From Flavobacteriaceae bacterium (GTDB taxonomy: Bacteria > Bacteroidota > Bacteroidia > Flavobacteriales > Flavobacteriaceae), in contig JAESRX010000072.1 in NCBI GenBank assembly GCA_016764435.1, forward strand, positions 581 to 35,402: a stretch of 34,822 nucleotides of DNA. The letters run 5' to 3'. Below are positions 1-6,817 of this stretch, one piece after another. A program made the position numbers and the translations under genes. Position 1 is the first letter of the stretch. Each line of letters starts with the position of its first letter. Below the pieces are notes generated by a model, which saw nothing but the letters and a program-made list of their open reading frames with translations, did no database searches and was not told the DNA's origin.

Positions 1-2
1 TA

Positions 3-35
3 AAATCCCATACTTTTAGTAGTATGGGATTTTTT
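3..35. terminator. Intrinsic terminator at the left edge
   Basis: A 12-bp perfect stem (3-14 with 21-32) closes a 6-nt loop and is followed by T residues to 35. It probably ends a plus-strand gene lying left of the window. The A-rich left flank means it could also work on the minus strand. Confidence 0.75.
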
Positions 36-214
36 GTTTTAAGTTGAAACGTTCGTGGAAACTGGTCAAGTAGAATTCTTAGCAAGTAATATTCTTAAGA
101 AGCAATGTATTTTCCAGTAAGCTAGAACCCTTTTTTTATTTAGATTTTACTTTGCAGATATGCAAGTGGCCGATGTATTAAAAACAAAATAGCAACGTAA
201 AAGAAGATTGTATC

Positions 215-745
215 CATTATCACATGAACAAAACACATTCATTAAAAATAAGCGGCAAACTACAGGAAATACTTAATAGTTATCAGGCAGACTAAAAAGC
301 ATCAACCAAAAAGGCTTAGAAAATGCTTTAAGAAACAACAACAAACAAAACAAATCACTACTTATCTTAAATTTCAGATTTTTCCGAAATAGAAACGAAA
401 CAGTATCTCACCTGGTTTAACAAAGTGCATGACCAAGAAAAACACAAACAGGTTTAGCACATCTATATCCTCTCTATAATCATCCATTCTAAGATGGAAA
501 CGGACGGATCTGACGTGACCTTTCAGAAAACCTATTACACTTAGCATCGGGTAACCTACATTAATTTCGTTATCATATATCATAGAATCACCTAAAAAAA
601 CAACCAAAACATTACTTTCCAACACCATGAGGGAGCTAAATGATTTAACGGACAAAAAAACACTAATAAAGGCAGGAATGCTAAAAGATTCTCGCTATAA
701 AATGAATATCTCCTCCGAGATTAGTTAAGAAAAAAATCCAGAAAT
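215..745 (+). pseudogene. Degenerate Fic-family (AMPylase-like) gene remnant
   Basis: No intact reading frame exists here, but plus-strand fragments resemble a Fic protein in the right order. Around 383-460 the peptide WFNKVHDQEKHKQV is followed, after an in-frame stop, by HIYILSI and an HSKMETDGS stretch, which looks like an eroded HxFxDGNGR catalytic loop. At 629-742 another frame reads MRELNDLTDKKTLIKAG and then SRYKMNI, like the C-terminal winged-helix segment found in many Fic proteins. Stops and frame changes separate the pieces. Fic proteins transfer AMP to target proteins; this copy cannot. The flanks (36-214 and 746-956) show no gene. The identification rests on motif resemblance only. 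Confidence 0.4.
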
Positions 746-956
746 TACACATACTCCCAATCCTCTCAGTTACCAGAAGTTTTAGACAAAAAACAATACG
801 CCAATCCTTATTTTCATGGAGTTCTGCAGGAATAAAATCTATAAATATTGTTAAGTTTTTTGAATTCTGAAGTTTAGACTTTTTTTTACAGCCGTTTTTA
901 TCGGTTGAAAAACATTAATAATCTAGCATGACTCAATTTTGACACAGTTATTTATG

Positions 957-990
957 AAAAAAGGCCTAAACCATTGAGGTTTAAGCCTTT
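957..990 (-). terminator. Terminator of tRNA-Leu
   Basis: On the minus strand a 12-bp stem with one mismatch (AAGGCTTAAACC pairing with GGTTTAGGCCTT, loop TCAAT) ends in a run of T. It starts 7 nt past the 3' end of the tRNA gene. Confidence 0.8.
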
Positions 991-996
991 ACGTAG

Positions 997-1078
997 TACA
1001 GGCGGAGAGACTCGAACTCTCACACCTCGCGGCACTAGATCCTAAGTCTAGCGTGTCTACCAATTCCACCACGCCTGC
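997..1078 (-). tRNA. tRNA-Leu (anticodon TAG)
   Basis: The minus strand folds as a class II tRNA of 82 nt. The acceptor arm GCAGGCG pairs with CGCCTGT (one G-U pair). The D arm contains AATTGGTAGACAC, the anticodon arm CTAGA closes the loop CTTAGGA giving anticodon TAG (1042-1044), a long variable arm follows, and the T arm contains GTTCGAGTC. The long variable arm and the anticodon identify leucine (reads CUA, and others by wobble). The 3' CCA is not encoded; CTA follows the discriminator, so it must be added after transcription. Confidence 0.97.
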
Positions 1079-1167
1079 TTACGAGTGCAAATATACACTT
1101 TCAAGTCATATTTCAAAGCAGTTCGTCAACATTTTTTGTACTTTAGCATCAGAAAATTTTAGAACAC

Positions 1168-2556
1168 ATGGAAAACATAACATCATACATCGATACGCAT
1201 AAAGACCGTTTCATCGAAGAACTTTTTGAACTACTTAGAATCCCGTCAATTAGCGCAGATCCTGCCTACAAAAACGACATGTTAAAAACGGCAGACGCCA
1301 TTAAAGCATCGCTAGAAAAAGCAGGTTGTGATACGGTAGAAATTTGTGAAACACCGGGAAATCCGATCGTTTATGGAGAAAAAATCATAGATCCAGCACT
1401 TCCTACGGTATTAGTGTACGGTCATTACGACGTACAACCAGCAGATCCTATCGAGCTATGGACAAGTGGTCCTTTCGAACCAGTGATCAAAAAAACGGAC
1501 ATTCATCCAGAAGGCGCTATTTTTGCCCGTGGTGCTTGTGACGATAAAGGACAGATGTACATGCACGTAAAAGCATTGGAATATATGACTGTCAATGACA
1601 AGTTACCTTGTAATATCAAGTTTATGATAGAAGGTGAAGAGGAAGTTGGATCTGAGAGCTTGGATTGGTTTGTAAAAAGAAATCAAGAAAAACTACAAAA
1701 CGATGTTATTTTAATTTCTGATACAGGAATGATTTCAAATCAACAGCCGTCTATCACCACAGGATTACGTGGATTGAGTTATGTAGAAGTTGAAATAACA
1801 GGACCTAATAGAGATTTGCACTCTGGACTTTATGGAGGAGCAGTAGCCAATCCTATTAATGTATTGTCTAAAATGATTGGTTCGCTACAGGATGAAGACA
1901 ATCGTATTACCATCGATGGTTTTTATGACAATGTAGAAGAAATAAGTTTGGAAGAACGTGCTGAAATGGCAAAAGCACCTTTTAACCTAGAGGAGTACAA
2001 AAAATCTATCGATTTAAGTGACATCCACGGAGAAAAAGGTTATACCACTAATGAACGTAACTCCATCCGTCCAACCCTAGACGTTAACGGAATTTGGGGA
2101 GGATACACTGGTGAAGGAGCAAAAACAGTGATCGCTTCTAAAGCATACGCTAAAATATCAATGCGTTTGGTTCCAAATCAAACTCCAGAAGAAATTACGG
2201 AAAAATTCACCAAGCATTTCTTGAAAATAGCTCCTAAATCTGTCACCGTAAAAATAACACCTCATCACGGAGGACATGGCTATGTAACTCCTACGGACAA
2301 TGTAGGCTATAAAGCTGCTCACAAGGCTTATGCTAAAACATTTGGCGTGACTCCTATCCCTCAAAAATCCGGAGGAAGTATTCCTATTGTTGCTCTTTTT
2401 GAGCAAGAATTAAAAAGTAAAACAATTCTTATGGGATTCGGATTAGACAGTGATGCTATTCACTCTCCAAACGAACATTTTGGCGTATTCAATTATTTAA
2501 AAGGAATTGAAACCATCCCTTACTTTTTTGAGTATTTTACAGAAATGAGTAAGTAG
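1168..2556 (+). CDS. M20 family dipeptidase / metallopeptidase
   Basis: A 462-aa zinc peptidase of the M20 (carnosinase/PepV-like) family, which hydrolyses dipeptides or short peptides in the cytoplasm. Visible family motifs in order: GHYDVQPAD at 85-93 (metal His86, catalytic Asp88), RGACDDKGQ at 121-129 (bridging Asp), EGEEEVGS at 155-162 (catalytic and metal Glu), SDTGM near 184, DLHSGLYGG starting the lid/dimerisation domain, and DAIHSPNEHF near the C-terminus (last metal His). No signal peptide is present and the length is normal for the family. It is a single-gene unit, with tRNA-Leu divergent upstream and a strong terminator 23 nt after the stop. The exact substrate cannot be told from sequence. 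Family assignment is secure. Confidence 0.93.
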   Translation: MENITSYIDTHKDRFIEELFELLRIPSISADPAYKNDMLKTADAIKASLEKAGCDTVEICETPGNPIVYGEKIIDPALPTVLVYGHYDVQPADPIELWTSGPFEPVIKKTDIHPEGAIFARGACDDKGQMYMHVKALEYMTVNDKLPCNIKFMIEGEEEVGSESLDWFVKRNQEKLQNDVILISDTGMISNQQPSITTGLRGLSYVEVEITGPNRDLHSGLYGGAVANPINVLSKMIGSLQDEDNRITIDGFYDNVEEISLEERAEMAKAPFNLEEYKKSIDLSDIHGEKGYTTNERNSIRPTLDVNGIWGGYTGEGAKTVIASKAYAKISMRLVPNQTPEEITEKFTKHFLKIAPKSVTVKITPHHGGHGYVTPTDNVGYKAAHKAYAKTFGVTPIPQKSGGSIPIVALFEQELKSKTILMGFGLDSDAIHSPNEHFGVFNYLKGIETIPYFFEYFTEMSK

Positions 2557-2578
2557 TCAATACATTGTAACTCTTAGA

Positions 2579-2609
2579 AAATCCGTTCAGAAATGAACGG
2601 ATTTTTTTT
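2579..2609 (+). terminator. Terminator of the M20 dipeptidase gene
   Basis: The stem ATCCGTTCA (2581-2589) pairs with TGAACGGAT (2594-2602) across a GAAA tetraloop and is followed by seven T residues. Confidence 0.9.
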
Positions 2610-2804
2610 ATGCATACCCCTATCTAGTCGTCAGACTCTATTTATACGAAAAACAATTCCAAATAACCACTACACATAACTAATTGAATACATTCATTTT
2701 TATGTTTTTAGTTATTATAAAAAAGAACAACAGCTATGAATACCCTCTGTTTTCTACCAATAAAAACAGGACAATCGTTCCATTTTTAAATAAATATTAG
2801 GAAA

Positions 2805-2812
2805 TACATTTG
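2805..2812 (+). promoter_or_regulatory. Candidate -7 promoter box for the DUF4407 gene
   Basis: TACATTTG matches the Bacteroidota -7 consensus TAnnTTTG. No good -33 TTTG is visible at the expected distance, so the call is tentative. Confidence 0.4.
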
Positions 2813-2941
2813 ACAATACAAATACACGTCTACAGAGTAAGAGACGGCCTTTCCACTGCGTTCCTCAAAGCAACAACAAGATTTCCAGCAACATTCCATT
2901 TAATTTTTTAAAATAATGTTAACGAAACAACAAGACAACAA

Positions 2942-2978
2942 AGTAGTTTTAATCACGTTATTGGTATAACAAACTACT
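2942..2978 (+). promoter_or_regulatory. Hairpin directly before the DUF4407 start codon
   Basis: Outer arms AGTAGTTT (2942-2949) and AAACTACT (2971-2978) are perfect complements. Inside them GTTAT (2957-2961) pairs with ATAAC (2966-2970) around a 4-nt loop. The structure ends 5 nt before ATG 2984, so it could hide the ribosome-binding region. No T run follows, so it is not a terminator. Function is inferred from position only. Confidence 0.45.
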
Positions 2979-2983
2979 AGGTT

Positions 2984-4075
2984 ATGATTAATGATTTTTT
3001 TTGGATGTGTTCTGGGGCTGATACCGATATTTTAAAGACTTGTCCGAAAGGGGAACAAATTAAGTATGCCGGAATTGGAGGAACTGTATTTTTTACGGCT
3101 GTGATGGCATTTATTGCCACTACCTACGCCTTATTTACTATTTTCAAAAATGCATACGTCGCAGTATTTTTTGGACTAATTTGGGGATTGCTTATCTTTA
3201 ACTTAGACCGTTTTATCGTTTCAACGATCAAAAACAGGGAGCCTAAAAAAGAGGCTTTCATACAAGCCATTCCCCGTATTATTTTGGCCATCATTATTAC
3301 AGTCGTTATTTCCAAACCACTAGAATTAAAAATATTTGAAAAGGAAATTAACCAGGTATTATTAGTCCAAAAAAATGAACGTACACTTAGCAATAAAAAC
3401 CAAATCGCTTTACAGTATTCTCCTGAAAAAGAAGTGTTACTTAGAGAGATTTCACTTTTAAAAACGGAAATCACCCAGAAAGAAGCCGTTACTAACGCCT
3501 TATACGAAACCTATATTGCAGAAGCAGAAGGGAAAAAAGGAACCAAACTAGTAGGAAAAGGACCTGTGTACAAAGACAAATTTGAGAAGCACAATAATTC
3601 TTTAAGAGAATTACACAGCTTACAAACACTAAACCAAGAAAAAATAGTTCAAAAAGAAACCTTAATTACAGCACTTAAAACGGCACAAAAAACGAGTGAA
3701 CTAAACGGACTACCCGTTCTTAATAATATGGATGGCTTAATAGCCCGAATCACCGCACTAGGCACACTTCCGTTTATTCCCTCATTTTTTATATTTCTAT
3801 TATTCCTATGTATAGAAACCTCCCCTATTATAGTCAAGTTATTGTCCTCTAAAGGTGTCTACGATTTCAAATTAGAAGCCCAAGAGAACAACAGCAACTC
3901 ATGGTCTAGCCAACAACAATCACATTTTAAATTAGTCATGGATACGGACCACCTTATCAATGTAAGAATATATGAGGAGTTAAGTACTGAAGCAGAAATT
4001 TACCAATACAAAAAACAAAAAGCACGTGAACTATTACAATTTCAAGCCGATACTTTTTATCAAAACTCAAAATAA
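2984..4075 (+). CDS. DUF4407 domain membrane protein
   Basis: A 363-aa integral membrane protein of unknown function, matching the DUF4407 family. Hydrophobic segments lie near residues 30-52, 58-75 and 96-112, and a fourth near 255-280. Between the third and fourth is a long charged stretch (about 115-245) rich in E, K and Q, consistent with a periplasmic or cytoplasmic coiled coil. The motif NLDRFIVSTI after the second segment is typical of the family as I know it. The N-terminus has no cleavable signal peptide. The gene stands alone, with a long leader upstream and a bidirectional terminator downstream. No enzymatic motif is visible, so no activity is proposed. Confidence 0.85.
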   Translation: MINDFFWMCSGADTDILKTCPKGEQIKYAGIGGTVFFTAVMAFIATTYALFTIFKNAYVAVFFGLIWGLLIFNLDRFIVSTIKNREPKKEAFIQAIPRIILAIIITVVISKPLELKIFEKEINQVLLVQKNERTLSNKNQIALQYSPEKEVLLREISLLKTEITQKEAVTNALYETYIAEAEGKKGTKLVGKGPVYKDKFEKHNNSLRELHSLQTLNQEKIVQKETLITALKTAQKTSELNGLPVLNNMDGLIARITALGTLPFIPSFFIFLLFLCIETSPIIVKLLSSKGVYDFKLEAQENNSNSWSSQQQSHFKLVMDTDHLINVRIYEELSTEAEIYQYKKQKARELLQFQADTFYQNSK

Positions 4076-4084
4076 AGCACATAA

Positions 4085-4115
4085 AAAACCCGCGTATCTT
4101 ATACGCGGGTTTTAA
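4085..4115. terminator. Bidirectional terminator
   Basis: AACCCGCGTA pairs with TACGCGGGTT around a TCTTA loop, with an A run on the left and T residues on the right. It can stop the DUF4407 transcript and, from the other side, the small minus-strand ORF at 4151-4285. Confidence 0.88.
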
Positions 4116-4150
4116 TCCAAATAATTTTCCAAAGTTTAATATCTATATTA

Positions 4151-4285
4151 TCATAGGCTGAACCTTCTTTTACTGTTCCATACAGAACGTTTTGCATTAT
4201 CAATCCTCACAAAGTTTCCTTTTCCTTTAGAAGCTCCGTTCAACGTCTCATTTAGCAAGCCAAATTGTTTTTTTAACGCTTTCAT
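4151..4285 (-). CDS. Small basic peptide, 44 aa, unknown
   Basis: An ORF of 44 codons on the minus strand starts MKALKKQFGLLNETLNGASK and ends WNSKRRFSL. It is strongly basic, with about a dozen Lys/Arg and only two acidic residues, and has no membrane segment or Cys. I do not recognise the family. Three signs favour a real gene: a consensus -7 box (TATATTTG, 4357-4364) some 70 nt upstream, a perfect inverted repeat inside that promoter, and the shared terminator right after its stop. It could be a regulatory peptide, a nucleic-acid-binding micro-protein, a secreted peptide precursor or a chance ORF inside a small RNA. It is too short for many gene callers. Confidence 0.5.
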   Translation of the reverse strand: MKALKKQFGLLNETLNGASKGKGNFVRIDNAKRSVWNSKRRFSL

Positions 4286-4356
4286 AATTGTACTCTTTTA
4301 TTAATTAGTCAGAATTCATAACTTTACGAATTCTTTATTCTTTTCCTTTCGCTCTG

Positions 4357-4380
4357 CAAATATATTACGTTTTCCGTAAT
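4357..4380 (-). promoter_or_regulatory. Promoter with operator-like inverted repeat for the 44-aa ORF
   Basis: On the minus strand TATATTTG (4364-4357) matches the -7 box TAnnTTTG. Just upstream, ATTACG and CGTAAT (4364-4369 and 4375-4380, 5-nt spacer) form a perfect inverted repeat between the -7 and -33 positions, where a repressor would sit. A second repeat, AGAATTC/GAATTCT (4311-4317 and 4328-4334), lies in the leader. Confidence 0.5.
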
Positions 4381-4774
4381 TAAAAGTACTAATACTAATT
4401 ATTTAATACAGAATTAACATATTAAAGCTTTAATTTCAAGATTCTAACTAAATTTAATATAAGGAAATATTCAATTTTCTGATAATTATTCAATCTTTAA
4501 TCCAGCCTATTAGCAATTGGATATGCTTTTATAACAGCCTCCTTTTTTATGGTAATTCGCACTTGAAAATTACAGTGTTCTCTTAATCATAACATTTTAA
4601 AAAATACAGCAATCGTTTCCTCAAACTTAAGGACTTATCTCTTAAAACAAAATAGCTTTTCCTGCCTAAGTTCACATACATATACTACTATACTAACGAG
4701 AAACAATCTTATCTTAACATAACATAACATCCTGCTAAAATAAATCCTTATTTTTAAGAAAAAATAAAGGCAAC
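4381..4774. other. Intergenic region ahead of the hydroxyproline operon
   Basis: No gene is seen. It contains a short tandem run of TAACA (4715-4730, about three copies). A hairpin CCTTATTTTT/AAAAATAAAGG (4746-4770, one bulge) ends 4 nt before ATG 4775 and overlaps the purine-rich ribosome-binding region. No clear TAnnTTTG box was found, so the operon promoter is not placed. Confidence 0.5.
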
Positions 4775-5737
4775 ATGGAAAACATATCGCTTATAAACGG
4801 AACATTCATAAAAGAACACACCATTTTTAAGACCTTAATCAATGCCTTAAGAGAAAATTTTTCTAAAACAAGCATTGTGGTACCTCAACGCCACCACCAC
4901 GACTTTAAAAATCCCTCCGAAAAACAAGATAGTACGTTACTTTTAATGCCTGCTTGGAATCCAAGTAAAGAAGCAGGAGTAAAAATAATCACAATCAGTC
5001 CTAACAATGGAAAACACAAGTTGCCTGCCATTCAAGGAACCTACATTTATTTAGATGCCCAACTAGGCCATGTAAAAGCAATTCTCGATGCGAAAGAACT
5101 TACTGTAAAACGCACTGCTGCAGCTTCGGCATTGGCATCAAGTTATTTATCAAAAGAAAATGCCTCCAAATTATTGATGATCGGAACAGGCGCTCTGTCC
5201 AGTAACCTAATTCTTGCACATGCCTCTATACGCCCTATAAAAGAAGTCTTTATCTGGGGACGCAGTTTAGAAAAATCCATCCGTATTTGCGAACAACTTA
5301 AAGAGGCTCCTTTTACCTGTACTCCCGTAACATCTATAAAAGACACCGCCCCTAATATGGACATCATTTCCTGTGCAACACTTTCAGAATCCCCGCTTAT
5401 ATTAGGTGATTTTATACAAGCAGGAACACATATAGATCTTGTAGGAGCTTATAAACCGACCATGAGAGAGGCCGACAATGATCTGATTAAAAAAGCCAAT
5501 GTCTATGTAGACACATTCGACGGTGGGATGCGTGAATCTGGAGATATTGTACTCCCTTTAAAAGATCACATAATTTCAAAAACAGACATTCTAGGAGACT
5601 TGTTTTCCCTTTGTAAAACCGATAAATTCGTCAGAAAAAATAAGCGTGAAATTACCGTATTCAAATCTGTAGGGCATGCACTGGAAGATTTAACTGCCGC
5701 TACATACTACTATAATAAATACATGGAGCAACAATGA
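4775..5737 (+). CDS. Delta1-pyrroline-2-carboxylate reductase (ornithine cyclodeaminase / mu-crystallin family)
   Basis: A 320-aa cytosolic NAD(P)H enzyme of the ornithine cyclodeaminase/mu-crystallin fold. The substrate domain carries GVKIITI (68-74) with the conserved Lys, and RTAAASALAS near 113-122. A Rossmann segment follows, MIGTGALSSN near 135-144. The name ornithine cyclodeaminase would be misleading: the stop codon overlaps the next gene's start (ATGA), and that gene is a trans-3-hydroxyproline dehydratase whose product, Delta1-pyrroline-2-carboxylate, is the substrate of reductases in this family, giving L-proline. Family membership is seen in the sequence; the specific reaction is inferred from the neighbour. 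Alternatives are ornithine or alanine dehydrogenase activity. Confidence 0.82.
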   Translation: MENISLINGTFIKEHTIFKTLINALRENFSKTSIVVPQRHHHDFKNPSEKQDSTLLLMPAWNPSKEAGVKIITISPNNGKHKLPAIQGTYIYLDAQLGHVKAILDAKELTVKRTAAASALASSYLSKENASKLLMIGTGALSSNLILAHASIRPIKEVFIWGRSLEKSIRICEQLKEAPFTCTPVTSIKDTAPNMDIISCATLSESPLILGDFIQAGTHIDLVGAYKPTMREADNDLIKKANVYVDTFDGGMRESGDIVLPLKDHIISKTDILGDLFSLCKTDKFVRKNKREITVFKSVGHALEDLTAATYYYNKYMEQQ

Positions 5738-6798
5738 AAACAACCTATCTAAACAGTTTAAAAAACACCACATTTACTCCGCCCTCCGATTGGATACAAA
5801 TAAAAACGATAGACATGCATACTGGAGGAGAACCACTGCGAGTAATTTTAGAAGGGTTCCCTGCATTAAAAGGAAATTCCGTATTGGAATACCGTAAATA
5901 TTGCAAAGAAAATTTTGACAACTTACGCACTTCACTCCTATTAGAACCAAGGGGACATCCAGACATGTACGGTTGTATTATAACACCTCCGAATGATAAC
6001 AAAGGAGATTTCGGAGTGATCTTCCTACATAACCAAGGGTATTCTACCATGTGTGGCCATGCCATTATCGCCATTTCTACGTTAGCCATCACCCTGAATT
6101 GGATCACTGTTAAAGAAGGAGAAAATATTCTTAAAATAGATGCACCTTGTGGTAGAATCACCTCTTACACCACAGTTAAAAACGGTGAAGTAACGGGCGT
6201 TAAATTTCACTGTGTCCCAAGTTTTGTCATCGGATTAGATCGAAAGATTTCACTCCCAGGAATAGGAGAAGTCACATACGACCTTGCCTTTGGAGGTGCT
6301 TTTTATGCTTATGTAGATTTACAAAAAAATAATTTTGAGTTTGATTTATCCCTTGAAAATTATCAAACACTTATAAAAACAGGCATGGATATCAAACGAG
6401 CAGTCATAAAAAAAGACCATGAAATCCTACATCCTTTTGAAGACGAAATGAGTGAGCTCTACGGAACCATCTTTATTGACGCCTCTAAAAACCCTAAAAT
6501 AGCCAGTAGAAACGTCTGTGTTTTTGCCAATGGAGAAGTGGATAGATGCCCAACAGGATCCGGGGTTTCCGGTAGAATGGCCATTCATAAAAAAAGAAAA
6601 GAAATAGGTTTCAATCAAACAATGACTATTGAAAGCATTACCGATTCAGTGTTTGTAGCCTCCGTAATTTCTGAAGAACAATACGGCCCTTATACCGCCG
6701 TAATCCCCCAAGTAGCAGGTAGCGCACACATTACAGGAAGCAACACCTTTATAATAGACCCCAAAGACCCGATAAAAAACGGTTTCATCTTAAGATAA
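5734..6798 (+). CDS. trans-3-hydroxy-L-proline dehydratase (proline racemase family)
   Basis: A 354-aa member of the proline racemase superfamily. The first catalytic Cys is present in MCGH (Cys107). The second site, usually S-P-C-G-T, reads DRCPTGSGVSG, placing Thr274 where racemases and 4-hydroxyproline epimerases have Cys. A Cys/Thr pair is the known mark of trans-3-hydroxy-L-proline dehydratase (human L3HYPDH type), which removes water to give Delta1-pyrroline-2-carboxylate. Asp270 before the motif and GGEP at 31-34 are kept. It overlaps the reductase gene by 4 nt and is followed 19 nt later by an exported peptidase, so the three form an operon. Automated labels such as proline racemase or 4-hydroxyproline epimerase would be wrong if this reading holds. 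Confidence 0.88.
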   Translation: MKTTYLNSLKNTTFTPPSDWIQIKTIDMHTGGEPLRVILEGFPALKGNSVLEYRKYCKENFDNLRTSLLLEPRGHPDMYGCIITPPNDNKGDFGVIFLHNQGYSTMCGHAIIAISTLAITLNWITVKEGENILKIDAPCGRITSYTTVKNGEVTGVKFHCVPSFVIGLDRKISLPGIGEVTYDLAFGGAFYAYVDLQKNNFEFDLSLENYQTLIKTGMDIKRAVIKKDHEILHPFEDEMSELYGTIFIDASKNPKIASRNVCVFANGEVDRCPTGSGVSGRMAIHKKRKEIGFNQTMTIESITDSVFVASVISEEQYGPYTAVIPQVAGSAHITGSNTFIIDPKDPIKNGFILR

Positions 6799-6817
6799 AT
6801 ATATTTAAAACAACTAT

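Larger units (their letters stand above)
2610..2983. other. Intergenic region ahead of the DUF4407 gene
   Basis: No gene is seen. It is AT-rich and holds a candidate promoter (-7 box TACATTTG at 2805-2812). From that promoter the transcript would have a leader of about 165 nt. A weak CGTCT/AGACG inverted repeat lies near 2827-2846, and a hairpin sits just before the start codon (separate entry). Confidence 0.5.

Noticed and set aside
374..655. Open frame of 93 codons on the minus strand
   Set aside because: The opposite strand carries the Fic-like fragments, the predicted peptide has no recognisable features, and there is no promoter box or ribosome-binding site.
4715..4730. Short TAACA tandem run as a phase-variation tract
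   Set aside because: Only about three copies in AT-rich DNA, too short to be meaningful without population data.
5745..6161. Open frame of 138 codons antisense to the dehydratase gene
   Set aside because: It lies wholly inside a well-supported gene on the other strand and has no family features; it is a codon-usage shadow, like the other antisense frames in this window.
5734..6798. Reading this gene as proline racemase or 4-hydroxyproline epimerase
   Set aside because: Those enzymes need Cys at both catalytic positions; here the second is Thr274.
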